Assembly: GCA_033856175.1 (NCBI GenBank) | Contig: JAWVFK010000014.1 | Span: forward strand, 62,001-126,000 | Origin: JAWVFK01 sp033856175 | GTDB taxonomy: Bacteria > Actinomycetota > Thermoleophilia > Solirubrobacterales > 70-9 | Length of the DNA: 64,000 nt | Direction: 5' to 3' | Part shown: one piece after another, positions 43,921-53,310 of the stretch | How positions within the stretch are numbered: the first letter of the stretch is position 1 | Layout of the letters: each line of letters opens with the position of its first letter | The notes under the pieces: generated by a model | Databases searched by the model: none | What the model was told of the DNA's origin: nothing | The model's input: only the letters and a program-made list of their open reading frames with translations | Made by a program: the position numbers and the translations under genes

Positions 43921-44934
43921 ATGCCCGGGACCGACCAGGACATCTTTCACGACGCCGACGCCAGCCTCGAGCCGCTCGAGGGAAAGACCGTCGCGATCCT
44001 CGGCTACGGCTCCCAGGGCCACGCCCACGCGCTGAACCTCAGGGACTCCGGCGTCGACGTCGTCGTCGGCCTGCGGCCCGACTCGTCGAGCCGCGAGAAG
44101 GCCGAGGCCGAAGGCCTGGCGGTGCTCGACATAGCCGAGGCCGCCAGCCGCGGCGACGTCGTAATGATCCTGCTGCCCGACGAGAAACAGGGTGAGCTCT
44201 GGCGCGACGAGATCTCCGACGGCATCGCCCCCGGCAACCTGCTGATGTTCGCCCACGGCTTCGCCGTCCACTTCGACCAGATCGCACCGCCGCCAGAGGT
44301 CGACGTCGGCATGGTGGCCCCCAAGGGCCCAGGCCACCTCGTCCGCCGCGAGTACAGCGCCGGCCGCGGAGTTCCCTGCCTGATGGCGATACATCAGGAC
44401 GCGACGGGCAGGGCGCGCGAGCTCGTCCTCGCCTACGCCAAGGGCATTGGCGGTACGCGGACCGGCGTCATCGAGACCACCTTCAAGGACGAGTGCGAGA
44501 CCGACCTCTTCGGCGAGCAGTCGGTGCTCTGCGGCGGCGCCACCGAGCTCGTCCGCGCCGGCTTCGAGACGCTCGTCGAGGCAGGGTATGACCCGCGCCT
44601 CGCCTACTTCGAGTGCCTCCACGAGCTCAAGCTGATCGCCGACCTGATGTACGAGAAGGGGATCGGCGGCATGCGCCAGTCGATCTCCAACACCGCCGAG
44701 TACGGCGACCTGACGCGCGGCAAGCGGGTCATCGGCGAGGAGTCGCGCAAGGCGATGAAGGAGATCCTCGCCGAGATCCAGTCAGGTGAGTTCGCACGCG
44801 AGTGGATCGCCGAGAACCAGGCTGGCCAGGAGAGCTTCCAGCGGATGCGCGAAGAGCAGGCCGACCACCAGGTCGAGCGGGTCGGCAAGGACCTGCGCGA
44901 CCTGATGCCCTGGATAGATACCTCCGAGCTCTAG
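43921..44934 (+). CDS. ilvC: Ketol-acid reductoisomerase
   Basis: Class I KARI of 337 residues; isomerises and reduces acetolactate or acetohydroxybutyrate, step two of branched-chain synthesis. Features: Rossmann GYGSQGHAHALNLRDSG, VGLRPDSSSREKAEAEG, MVAPKGPGHLVRREY and, for the Mg sites, ETDLFGEQSVLCGG and LYFECLHELKLIADLMYE-like AYFECLHELKLIADLMYEKG. Arg and Ser residues in the cofactor loop fit NADPH. It follows menE by 11 bp and converges on a cupin gene with only a 3-bp gap. Its partners ilvBN lie on the far side of the men genes. Confidence 0.96.
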   Translation: MPGTDQDIFHDADASLEPLEGKTVAILGYGSQGHAHALNLRDSGVDVVVGLRPDSSSREKAEAEGLAVLDIAEAASRGDVVMILLPDEKQGELWRDEISDGIAPGNLLMFAHGFAVHFDQIAPPPEVDVGMVAPKGPGHLVRREYSAGRGVPCLMAIHQDATGRARELVLAYAKGIGGTRTGVIETTFKDECETDLFGEQSVLCGGATELVRAGFETLVEAGYDPRLAYFECLHELKLIADLMYEKGIGGMRQSISNTAEYGDLTRGKRVIGEESRKAMKEILAEIQSGEFAREWIAENQAGQESFQRMREEQADHQVERVGKDLRDLMPWIDTSEL

Positions 44935-44937
44935 CGG

Positions 44938-45378
44938 TTAGCCGGAGCCCGGTGTGCCCAGCCCGGGGCCGCGGGGGGAGTCTTCGCCCTCGGGGACGCG
45001 GCCATCGCGGCCGACGTAGCCGTCCTTGCCGCCGGCGATGACGTAGACGACGTCGTCGTCGCCGACGTTCTTCGTCTTGCGCGGCGTCGCAGCGTCGACG
45101 CGCGCGACACCGCCGGGGCCGAGGACGTGCTTGGCGCCGTCGCCGAACTCGAGCTCGAGCTGGCCCTGGTGGACGAAGTAGATCTCCTCCTGCTCGTCGT
45201 GGAAGTGAAAGCCCGACTCGAAGCCCGCCGGCATCACGATCGCGTTGATCCCGAACGCCGTGACGCCGAGGTCGCGGCGGATCTTGCGAAAGCCGTAGCC
45301 CTCGCCGAGGTCGTCGAGGCCCGCGAGCGCGTAGCCCTCGCCCTCGATGATGTTGGCGACGTTGGTGTCCTCGACCAT
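44938..45378 (-). CDS. Cupin-domain protein
   Basis: Small cupin of 146 residues. The metal-binding cupin motif 1 is FESGFHFHDEQEEIYFVHQG and motif 2 follows as GPGGVARVDAATPRK. The C-terminal tail is Gly/Pro-rich and acidic (RVPEGEDSPRGPGLGTPGSG). Proteins like this bind small ligands or have dioxygenase/isomerase roles; no substrate can be assigned. Its ATG abuts the stop of the DUF4389 gene upstream, so it is the last gene of a three-gene minus-strand operon. Confidence 0.85.
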   Translation of the reverse strand: MVEDTNVANIIEGEGYALAGLDDLGEGYGFRKIRRDLGVTAFGINAIVMPAGFESGFHFHDEQEEIYFVHQGQLELEFGDGAKHVLGPGGVARVDAATPRKTKNVGDDDVVYVIAGGKDGYVGRDGRVPEGEDSPRGPGLGTPGSG

Positions 45379-46032
45379 CTATGCCTCCTCGGGTTGAGCC
45401 GGCTGCTCGGTGGGCAGCGCTGCCTGCTGCTGACCGGCTGGGAGCGACGGCAGGGTCGGCGCGACATCCTGGTTCGACAGCGGCGGGTAGGTCTCGGTCA
45501 TCAACATCAGATAGGCGCCGACACGCACCAGGTAGCCATTGGTCAACGTCAGCAGGTTGTGGACGCCGGCCGGCTGGCGTCCGGTGAAGACGATCGCGAG
45601 CCAGCTGAGGAACGAGCCACCGTTGTGAATACCGCCGACCACGTAGAGGACGAAGTAGAGCGGCAGCGCCAGGATCGGGCGGAAGAACACCTTGAGCCGG
45701 CTGTACGACTCCTGGGCGGGCGCCACGTCGATCCTTACCGGATAGCTCGGCGCGGGCTCGAATCCGAATGGCGGGTAGACATCCGTCTGCAGGTAGGCCC
45801 AGCCGTAGAAGCGGCCGAAGAAGCGCAGGAAGCCAGCGTTGAAGTTGTAGAGCCCCTGCGGATAGCGCCCGGTGAACAGCAGCGCGAACCAGGCGAGCAG
45901 GACCGTCACGGAGACGGCGATCATGTAGACGTAGGCGAGGATCAGCCACGGGATCGCCAGGATCAGCCGGAAGCCGACCGTCCAGCGGTTCCTCGCTTCG
46001 ACGTAATCGGCCTGATAGGTGAGCGGGTACAC
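45379..46032 (-). CDS. DUF4389-type membrane protein (second of tandem pair)
   Basis: Membrane protein of 217 residues resembling DUF4389. It has four hydrophobic segments (about 22-50, 60-75, 120-140 and 150-170) and two copies of a signature: AWFALLFTGRYPQGLYNFN and SWLAIVFTGRQPAGVHNLL. A poly-Gln/Pro tail follows. Function of the domain is unknown. It starts at GTG 46032, 1 bp after the stop of its paralogue, and abuts the cupin gene. The pair share the N-terminal MYP(V/L)TY and YPP motifs. Confidence 0.83.
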   Translation of the reverse strand: MYPLTYQADYVEARNRWTVGFRLILAIPWLILAYVYMIAVSVTVLLAWFALLFTGRYPQGLYNFNAGFLRFFGRFYGWAYLQTDVYPPFGFEPAPSYPVRIDVAPAQESYSRLKVFFRPILALPLYFVLYVVGGIHNGGSFLSWLAIVFTGRQPAGVHNLLTLTNGYLVRVGAYLMLMTETYPPLSNQDVAPTLPSLPAGQQQAALPTEQPAQPEEA

Positions 46033-46033
46033 G

Positions 46034-46678
46034 CTATGCCTCCTGCTTGGGGGCTTCGGTGGGAACGGCAGCCTCCGACACCGGCAGCTCGGCCGGCAGC
46101 CCCGGGTCCTCCTCGGAGAAGGGGGGATAGTCCTCGGTCATCAGCAGCAGGCCATAGGCCATCGTCCGAGTCGAGTAGCGCTGGGCGTTGAGGATCGGGT
46201 CCGCCAGGCCGGCGGGCAGCTCGCCGGTGAACATGATCGCGAACCAGCCCAGGAGGCCGCAGACGGCGCCGATCAGCGCCCAGACGTAGGCGAGGAGATA
46301 GACCGGTATGGCGATGATGCTGCGGAAGAGCGCCTTGACGCGGGAGTACTCAGCCTTCGGCGGTGGCACCTCGATCTGGATCGGGTAAGCCGGATCGGGC
46401 TCGCCGTTGAGCGGCGGCGAGACGTCGGTCAGCAGGTAGTAGTAGCCATTGACCCGCCCGGCGATCCGCAGGACCTTGATGTGGAAGTCGTAGAGACCCT
46501 GGGGGTAGCGGCCGGTGAAGACCAGGGCCAGCCAGGCGAATACCGCGGTGAAGAGGGACGCGAAGACGTAGAGCCCACCGACGAGCATCCCCGGCAGAGC
46601 GGTGAAGCCACGGAAGAAGGTCGTCAGCCGGTTGCGGTTCTCGGGCTCGTAGCGGGCCTCGTAGGTCACTGGGTACAT
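46034..46678 (-). CDS. DUF4389-type membrane protein (first of tandem pair)
   Basis: Paralogue of the next gene, 214 residues. Repeats of the DUF4389 signature are AWLALVFTGRYPQGLYDFH and GWFAIMFTGELPAGLADPI, with about four membrane helices and a Pro/Glu-rich C-terminus. ATG 46678 has a strong ribosome binding site (GAGGAGGAGAGA). It heads the minus-strand operon DUF4389-DUF4389-cupin and is divergent from the class V aminotransferase. The 164-bp gap between these starts shows no clear operator or hairpin. Function unknown. Confidence 0.83.
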   Translation of the reverse strand: MYPVTYEARYEPENRNRLTTFFRGFTALPGMLVGGLYVFASLFTAVFAWLALVFTGRYPQGLYDFHIKVLRIAGRVNGYYYLLTDVSPPLNGEPDPAYPIQIEVPPPKAEYSRVKALFRSIIAIPVYLLAYVWALIGAVCGLLGWFAIMFTGELPAGLADPILNAQRYSTRTMAYGLLLMTEDYPPFSEEDPGLPAELPVSEAAVPTEAPKQEA

Positions 46679-46842
46679 GCGCTCTCTCCTCCTCTTGGTG
46701 CTGCCGCGGCTCCGACTCGGCCGATGACGCAGGCTATACCGCTCGACAGATGACAGGCAAGACGGCAGGCAGAGCCGGCCCTCGACGCCGTCCCCGGCCG
46801 CCGGCCGGCGGCGGCAGGGGGACCACTAAGCTGCTGGACCCG

Positions 46843-48039
46843 ATGCCCGGCCAGCCAAACATCTACGGCAAGCAGTACCTGATGACCGCGGGGCCGACGC
46901 CGCTGCCGCCGCTGGTCAGCCAGGTGATGGCCGAGCCGATCATCTACCACCGCGCGCCGGCCTTCATCGAGCTCTACGAGCGCTCGCTCGAGCGCCTGCC
47001 GAAGGTCTTCGGCACCCAGAACGACGTTCTCGCCTTCGCCGCCTCGGGCAGCGGGGCGATGGAGTCCGCCGTCGCCAATCTCGTCCGTCCCGGTGAGCCA
47101 GCCGTCGTCGCCTCGGCCGGCAAGTTCGGCGAGCGCTGGAGCGAGCTCTGCGACGCCTACGGCGCCCGCACGGTCACGGTCGAGGCGCCCTGGGGCGAGA
47201 AGATCGACCCAGCCGCCGTCGCTGCGGCGATCGACGCCCTCGACTCGCCGCCCGCTGCGGTCTTCGCGACCCACTCCGAGAGCTCGACCGGCGTCATCCA
47301 CGACATCCAGGCGATCAACGAGGCCGTCGTCGCCCGCGACAGCATCCTCGCCGTCGACGCGATCTCGGGCATCGGCGCCGTCGAGCTGCCACAGGACGAG
47401 TGGGGGATAGATGTCGTCGTCTCCGGCTCGCAGAAGGCGCTGATGTGCCCGCCCGGCCTCGCCTTTGCCTCGGTTTCCGAGCGGGCGCTCGAGCGCGCGG
47501 CCGAGAGCCGGGCGCCGCGCTACTACTTCGACTGGCAGCGGACCGCGGCCGGCCAGCGAGAGCGGCCTGCCAACAGCCCGTTCACACCGGCGGTGACGCT
47601 CTGGCGGGCGCTCGACGTCGCCCTCGGGCTGATCTTCGAGGAGGGCCTCGACAGCGTCTTCGAGCGCCACGCCCTGCTGGCGCGGGCGGCGCGAGCTGGA
47701 ATCGAGGCCGCGGGGCTGGAGCGCTTCGGCCCCGACGACCCCGGCGCCAACGTCCTCACGGCGGCGAGCCTGCCCGAGAGCATCGACGGCGGCGCCGTGC
47801 CGAAGCGGATGCGCGACCGCTACGGGGTCACCGTCGCCGGTGGCCAGGGCAAGCTCAAGGGCAGGATCGTGCGGATCGCCCACTGCGGCTACTACGGCGC
47901 CTTCGACATCGTCGTCGCCCTGACCGCGCTGGAGATGACGCTGCGCGACCTCGGCCACGAGTGTGAGCCCGGAGCCGCGGCGGCAGCCGCGCAGGGGGTC
48001 TTCGCCGAGGCCGGCGTCGCTCCGGAGCCCGTCGGCTAG
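46843..48039 (+). CDS. Class V PLP aminotransferase (serine/alanine-glyoxylate type)
   Basis: Fold-type I aminotransferase of 398 residues. The N-terminal LMTAGPTPLPPLVSQVMAEP is the signature of alanine-glyoxylate and serine-glyoxylate aminotransferases. The PLP lysine is in VVSGSQKALMCPPGLAF and the Asp above the PLP ring in LAVDAISGIGAVELPQDEWG. ATG 46843 is chosen since PGQPNIYGKQYL follows; upstream frame to 46750 is low-complexity. serA starts 3 bp after its stop. This pairing suggests it may supply the serC (phosphoserine aminotransferase) step in serine synthesis, as class V enzymes do in some archaea and bacteria; that is inference. Confidence 0.87.
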   Translation: MPGQPNIYGKQYLMTAGPTPLPPLVSQVMAEPIIYHRAPAFIELYERSLERLPKVFGTQNDVLAFAASGSGAMESAVANLVRPGEPAVVASAGKFGERWSELCDAYGARTVTVEAPWGEKIDPAAVAAAIDALDSPPAAVFATHSESSTGVIHDIQAINEAVVARDSILAVDAISGIGAVELPQDEWGIDVVVSGSQKALMCPPGLAFASVSERALERAAESRAPRYYFDWQRTAAGQRERPANSPFTPAVTLWRALDVALGLIFEEGLDSVFERHALLARAARAGIEAAGLERFGPDDPGANVLTAASLPESIDGGAVPKRMRDRYGVTVAGGQGKLKGRIVRIAHCGYYGAFDIVVALTALEMTLRDLGHECEPGAAAAAAQGVFAEAGVAPEPVG

Positions 48040-48042
48040 CCG

Positions 48043-49641
48043 ATGAGCCCCGAGACAAAGCCGCGGGTACTGGTCAAGGAGAAGATCGCCGACTCCGGCG
48101 TCGAGCTGCTGCGCCGCGACTTCGAGGTCGACCTCGGCCTCGACATGGCCGACGGCGAGCTGGCCGAGCGGATCGGCGACTACGAGGCGATCCTGATCCG
48201 CTCGGCGACGAAGCTGACCGCCGACCTGATCGAGCGCGCCGATCGGCTCAAGGTGATCGGCCGCGCCGGCACCGGCGTCGACAACGTCGACATAGCGGCC
48301 GCGACCAAGCGCGGCATCATCGTCGCCAACGCCCCCGAGTCGAACTCGGTCGCCGCCGCCGAGCACACGCTGGCGATGCTGCTGGCGCTCTGCCGCAACA
48401 TCCCCCAGGCCCATGCCTCGCTCGTCGCCGGCGAGTGGGCGCGCTCGCGCTTCGGCGGCGCCGAGCTCTACGGCAAGACGCTCGGCGTGGTCGGCTTCGG
48501 CCGCATCGGCCAGCTCGTCGCCCGGCGGGCCCAGGCGTTCGAGATGGAGGTGCTGGCATTCGACAAGTTCGTCGCCGCCGAGCGCTTCCGCGAGCTCGGC
48601 GTCGAGGGGGTCGCCGAGACCGAGACCCTCTACGAGCGCGCCGACTTCATCACCGTCCACCTGCCGAAGACGCCGGACACGGTCAACTGGATCGACGCCG
48701 AGGCGATCGCGCGGATGCGCGACGGCGTCCGCATCGTCAACTGCGCCCGCGGCGAGCTCGTCGACCTCGACGCGCTGCTCGCCGGCCTCGAGTCCGGCAA
48801 GGTCGCCGGCGCGGCGCTCGACGTCTTCCCGGCGGAGCCGTTCACCGAGCACGCGATCTTCGCCCGCGACGACGTCGTCGTCACCCCACACCTCGGCGCC
48901 TCGACCGAGGAGGCCCAGGACCGCGCCGGGGTCGTCACCGCCGAGCAGGTCAGCGCCGCCCTCAACGGCGGCGTCGTCACCAACGCCGTCAACATCGCCG
49001 CCGTCCGCCCCGAGGTGAGGGAGGCGCTGGCGCCGTTCGTGCCGCTCTGCGAGCGGCTCGGGCGCCTGGCCCAGTCGCTCGGCGACGGCTCCGTCGATCG
49101 CGTCCAGGTCGAGTTCCGCGGCCGCCTCGCCGAGTTCGACACCCGCCTGCTCGGAATCGCCGTCCTCGCCGGCATGCTCTCGGGCCACACCGAGGAGGCG
49201 GTCAACCTCGTCAACGCCCCCTCGCTGGCCGAGGAGCGCGGCATCGAGCTGCTCGAGGTCAAGGAGTCGGCCTCGGATGACTTCACCGAGCTCGTCTGCG
49301 TGCGGATCGAGTCCGGCGAGGAATCGGTCGTCGTCGCCGGCACCGGGGTCGGCCCGCGCAACGTGCCCTATCTCGTGCGGATCTGGGGCGAGAGCTTCTA
49401 CCTGCCGTTCGCCGACCACCTCGCCGTCTTCCGCTACGACGACCGCCCGGGCATGATCGGCCGGGTCGGCACGATCTTCGGCGAGGAGGGCGTCAACATC
49501 GTCTCGGCTGCGGTCGGCGCCGAGGCTTCGAGCGACAACGCCGTCATGGTGCTGACCACCGACGCGCCGGTGCGCGACGCGACGATCGAGCGGATCACCG
49601 AGCTCGACGGCTTCGACCTCGGCCGGGCGATCAGCTTCTGA
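48043..49641 (+). CDS. serA: D-3-phosphoglycerate dehydrogenase
   Basis: First enzyme of serine synthesis, 532 residues, the long actinobacterial form. The N-terminal substrate domain (RVLVKEKIADSGVELLRR) surrounds the NAD-binding domain: GKTLGVVGFGRIGQLVARRA, VHLPKTPDTVNWID, NCARGELVDLDALL and TPHLGASTEEAQDRAG with the catalytic His. An allosteric-substrate-binding domain (about 320-450) and an ACT domain (VFRYDDRPGMIGRVGTIF and FGEEGVNIV) follow; the latter gives serine feedback. It forms a two-gene unit with the upstream aminotransferase (3-bp gap). Confidence 0.96.
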   Translation: MSPETKPRVLVKEKIADSGVELLRRDFEVDLGLDMADGELAERIGDYEAILIRSATKLTADLIERADRLKVIGRAGTGVDNVDIAAATKRGIIVANAPESNSVAAAEHTLAMLLALCRNIPQAHASLVAGEWARSRFGGAELYGKTLGVVGFGRIGQLVARRAQAFEMEVLAFDKFVAAERFRELGVEGVAETETLYERADFITVHLPKTPDTVNWIDAEAIARMRDGVRIVNCARGELVDLDALLAGLESGKVAGAALDVFPAEPFTEHAIFARDDVVVTPHLGASTEEAQDRAGVVTAEQVSAALNGGVVTNAVNIAAVRPEVREALAPFVPLCERLGRLAQSLGDGSVDRVQVEFRGRLAEFDTRLLGIAVLAGMLSGHTEEAVNLVNAPSLAEERGIELLEVKESASDDFTELVCVRIESGEESVVVAGTGVGPRNVPYLVRIWGESFYLPFADHLAVFRYDDRPGMIGRVGTIFGEEGVNIVSAAVGAEASSDNAVMVLTTDAPVRDATIERITELDGFDLGRAISF

Positions 49642-49685
49642 GCAGTCCGCAGGCGCCTGCTCGCAGCGGCGCGTAGGGTGGTGCG

Positions 49686-50723
49686 ATGAGAGCCGTAGTG
49701 CTGACCGGTCACGGCGGCCCCGAGGTCCTGCGGGTCGAGGAGCGGCCCGATCCCGCTGTCCGCCCCGGTGAGGTTCGGATCGCAGTCCGGGCGGCCGGCA
49801 TCAATTTCGCCGACACGATGGCCCGCGTCGGCCTCTATCCAGACGCGCCGCCGACGCCCTGCGTTCTCGGCTACGAGGTCGCCGGCGAGGTCGAGTCGCT
49901 GGGGGAGGGGGTCGAGTCCGTCCGCCTCGGCGACCGCGTCATGGCCGGGACCCGCTTCGGCGGCCAGGCCGAGCTGGTCAGCGTTCCCGCCGAGCAGACG
50001 GTGCCGCTTCCCGAGCGGCTCAGCTTCGAGCAGGGCGCGGCCTTCCCGGTCAACTACGGCACCGCCTACGCTGCGCTCGTGATGATGGCCGGCCTCAGGC
50101 CGGCGGAGCGGGTCCTGATCCACGCCGCCGGTGGCGGCGTCGGCATCGCCGCGACCCAGATCGCCCGCTCGATCGGCGCCGAGATCTTCGGCACCGCCTC
50201 GCCTTCCAAGCACGCCGCGATCCAGGCCCAGGGGGTGAAGCACGCGATCGACTACCGCCAGAAGGACTTCGAGCACGAGATCATGGAGCTGACGAGCGGC
50301 GAGGGCATCGACGTCGCGATCGACGCCCTCGGCCCGCGCTCCTTCCGCAAGGACTACCGGCTGCTGCGGGCGGGCGGGCGCCTGGTGATGTACGGGCTCT
50401 CGGAGGCCTCGACGCAGACCGGCCGCAGCATCCCCAAGGCGCTCGGCGCCCTGGCGCGGATGCCGCTGGCGACGATGCCCTGGTGGAAGAGCCTCGGCGT
50501 GATGAACGAGAACAAGGGCGTCTTCGGCCTCAACATGCTCTCCTGGTGGGACCGCGAGGGCAGCCTCGACCGCCTGCTGGAGCCGCTCGTCGAGAAGCTC
50601 GACAGCGGCGAGCTCGAGCCGGTGGTAGCCGAGGCGTTTCCCTTCGAGCAGGCGCCCGACGCACACAGATTCATCGCCGAGCGCCGCAACCTTGGCAAGG
50701 TCGTGCTTGTTCCTACGGGGTAG
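49686..50723 (+). CDS. MDR-family quinone oxidoreductase (VAT1/zeta-crystallin-like)
   Basis: Medium-chain NADPH oxidoreductase of 345 residues without the structural and catalytic zinc ligands. N-terminal GroES-like fold: VLTGHGGPEVLRVEERPDP, RAAGINFADTMARVGLYP. Rossmann motif: VLIHAAGGGVGIAATQIARS. The segment SRKDYRLLRAGGRLVMYGLS-like region (FRKDYRLLRAGGRLVMYGLS) and a long insertion with WWKSLGVMNENKGVFGLNM resemble VAT1-like proteins. Substrate unknown; a quinone or enone reductase is likely. Its stop lies 12 bp before the chosen start of the RTX-type gene. Confidence 0.87.
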   Translation: MRAVVLTGHGGPEVLRVEERPDPAVRPGEVRIAVRAAGINFADTMARVGLYPDAPPTPCVLGYEVAGEVESLGEGVESVRLGDRVMAGTRFGGQAELVSVPAEQTVPLPERLSFEQGAAFPVNYGTAYAALVMMAGLRPAERVLIHAAGGGVGIAATQIARSIGAEIFGTASPSKHAAIQAQGVKHAIDYRQKDFEHEIMELTSGEGIDVAIDALGPRSFRKDYRLLRAGGRLVMYGLSEASTQTGRSIPKALGALARMPLATMPWWKSLGVMNENKGVFGLNMLSWWDREGSLDRLLEPLVEKLDSGELEPVVAEAFPFEQAPDAHRFIAERRNLGKVVLVPTG

Positions 50724-50735
50724 ATGGGGGAGACG

Positions 50736-51473
50736 ATGCCGTCAGCCACTAGGGGAAGGGGAGCTTCGAGGCGGGCCGCCTGGCTGGCGCTTGCGGCTCT
50801 CGCTGGCGTCGTCGTCATCGCGGGCCCGGCCCATGCGGCTGGTTCGATCACGACCGAGGCGACGACGGCGACGATCTCCGCGGGAAGCGGAGCGAGCGCG
50901 AGCGCGAGCAGTCTCGAGCTGACGCTGAACGGTACGCCGAGCGCAAATCACATCGGGGCGTCGCTGCGGTCCAACGGCGACCTCTTCGTCAGCGTCCCGG
51001 CCCCGGAGACGATCGCCACCCCGCCGACGGCTTCATGCCACTTCGAAAGCCCGCAGAGCTTCCGCTGCGACGCCGGCGCCGTCGGCGCGATCGCCGGCAA
51101 CCTCGTCGGCGGCGATGACAGCTTCCACGCCGCCGGCAACCTGACCATCCTGATCGGCGCCGTGATCACGGACTCGACCGGCCACAGCACCCTCGACAGG
51201 CTCAGGGGCGGCGACGGTCGCGATCACATCACCGGCGGCGCCGGGCCGGACGGGCTGGCCGGAGACGGCGGCGACGACCGGGTCGAGGGCGGCAAGGGCA
51301 GCGACGTCGCCGTCGGCGGCAGCGGCAACGATCTGCTGCGCGGGGGCGCGGGCAGCGACCTGCTGAGGGGAAACGGCGGCAAGGACAAGCTCGACGGCGG
51401 CTCCGGCAAGGACTCCTGCCACGGCGGCGGCGGTCTCGACCTCTTCAAGCACTGCGAGAGCGGCAGCCAGTAG
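50736..51473 (+). CDS. Secreted protein with RTX (haemolysin-type) calcium-binding repeats
   Basis: Exported protein of 245 residues. A signal peptide covers about residues 1-35 (RRAAWLALAALAGVVVIAGP, ending AHAAG). The middle part is Ser/Thr/Ala-rich. From about 155 on come glycine-rich nonapeptide repeats, GGDGRDHITGGAGPDGLAGD, GGDDRVEGGKGSDVAVGGSG and NDLLRGGAGSDLLRGNGGKD, that form calcium-bound parallel beta-rolls. A C-terminal Cys pair (KDSCHG, FKHCES) follows. ATG 50736 is chosen because GGGGGAGACG precedes it; ATG 50724, abutting the upstream stop, is an alternative. No type I exporter is adjacent, and a Sec signal rather than a C-terminal RTX signal fits. Confidence 0.83.
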   Translation: MPSATRGRGASRRAAWLALAALAGVVVIAGPAHAAGSITTEATTATISAGSGASASASSLELTLNGTPSANHIGASLRSNGDLFVSVPAPETIATPPTASCHFESPQSFRCDAGAVGAIAGNLVGGDDSFHAAGNLTILIGAVITDSTGHSTLDRLRGGDGRDHITGGAGPDGLAGDGGDDRVEGGKGSDVAVGGSGNDLLRGGAGSDLLRGNGGKDKLDGGSGKDSCHGGGGLDLFKHCESGSQ

Positions 51474-51496
51474 GCGCCTGATCCGTGGCGCCTCGA

Positions 51497-51520
51497 GGCC
51501 TGCGCTAAGCTCCGCAGGCC
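51497..51520 (+). promoter_or_regulatory. Dyad around a -10-like box before the leuA leader
   Basis: Perfect 8-bp arms GGCCTGCG (51497-51504) and CGCAGGCC (51513-51520) with an 8-bp loop. The loop contains TAAGCT (51506-51511), a TANNNT-type -10 box placed about 10 bp before the leader-peptide ATG (51522). It may be an operator over the leuA promoter, or alternatively a terminator for the RTX gene that ends at 51473. No U-run follows, which slightly favours the operator reading. Confidence 0.4.
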
Positions 51521-51521
51521 G

Positions 51522-51581
51522 ATGACGCAGCGCGCCAACAGCCTCGCGCTTCTCCTCCTTCTCCCCCTTCGGGGGGAATAG
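51522..51581 (+). CDS. leuL: Leucine-rich leader peptide of leuA (attenuator)
   Basis: A 19-codon reading frame, MTQRANSLALLLLLPLRGE, ending in TAG 65 bp before leuA. Seven of 19 codons are leucine (CTC or CTT), five of them in a row. This is the classical form of a ribosome-stalling leader that senses charged leucyl-tRNA; leucine leaders upstream of leuA are known in actinobacteria. There is no ribosome binding site, so translation from a leaderless mRNA starting at or near the ATG is likely (TAAGCT box 10 bp upstream). Codon bias in the run uses CTC and CTT rather than the genome-preferred CTG. I am confident in the peptide; the mechanism is inference. Confidence 0.72.
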   Translation: MTQRANSLALLLLLPLRGE

Positions 51582-51620
51582 CGCGTGGCGGCCGCAAGCC
51601 GCAAACACAGAGGTCATCGG
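51563..51620 (+). promoter_or_regulatory. Possible attenuator structures between leader peptide and leuA
   Basis: Within the leader, CCCCC-TTC-GGGGG (51563-51575) can form a short hairpin overlapping the last leader codons. A second, GCGGC-CGCAA-GCCGC, lies at 51588-51602. In addition, GTCATCGG at 51613-51620 is complementary to CCGATGAC at 51519-51526 around the leader ATG, a possible long-range pairing close to the leuA ribosome binding site. A ribosome stalled on the Leu run would cover the first hairpin. Which pairings are used cannot be decided by eye. Confidence 0.4.
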
Positions 51621-51645
51621 TAGCCAGCAAAGAAGGAGGAAGGCC

Positions 51646-53241
<1,596 letters not shown>

Positions 53242-53263
53242 CACCGGGCGCCACCGGAAAAGC

Positions 53264-53290
53264 GGACGGCCCGCACATGGCGGGCCGTCC
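53264..53290. terminator. Bidirectional terminator between leuA and the lipoprotein gene
   Basis: Perfect 11-bp arms GGACGGCCCGC (53264-53274) and GCGGGCCGTCC (53280-53290) with a 5-nt loop. On the minus strand it is followed by GCTTTTCC, giving a T-run that suits termination of the minus-strand lipoprotein; on the plus strand it lies 22 bp past the leuA stop. It serves two convergent genes. Confidence 0.75.
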
Positions 53291-53310
53291 CTGCGCCTAT
53301 CCGGCCGGCG

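Noticed and set aside
46750..46842. An N-terminal extension of the class V aminotransferase
   Set aside because: The added residues are Arg/Pro/Gly-rich low complexity, while the family N-terminus begins at ATG 46843.
46666..49419. A 917-codon antisense open frame opposite the aminotransferase and serA
   Set aside because: Low-complexity Val/Asp/Gly/Arg shadow of two recognised genes on the other strand.
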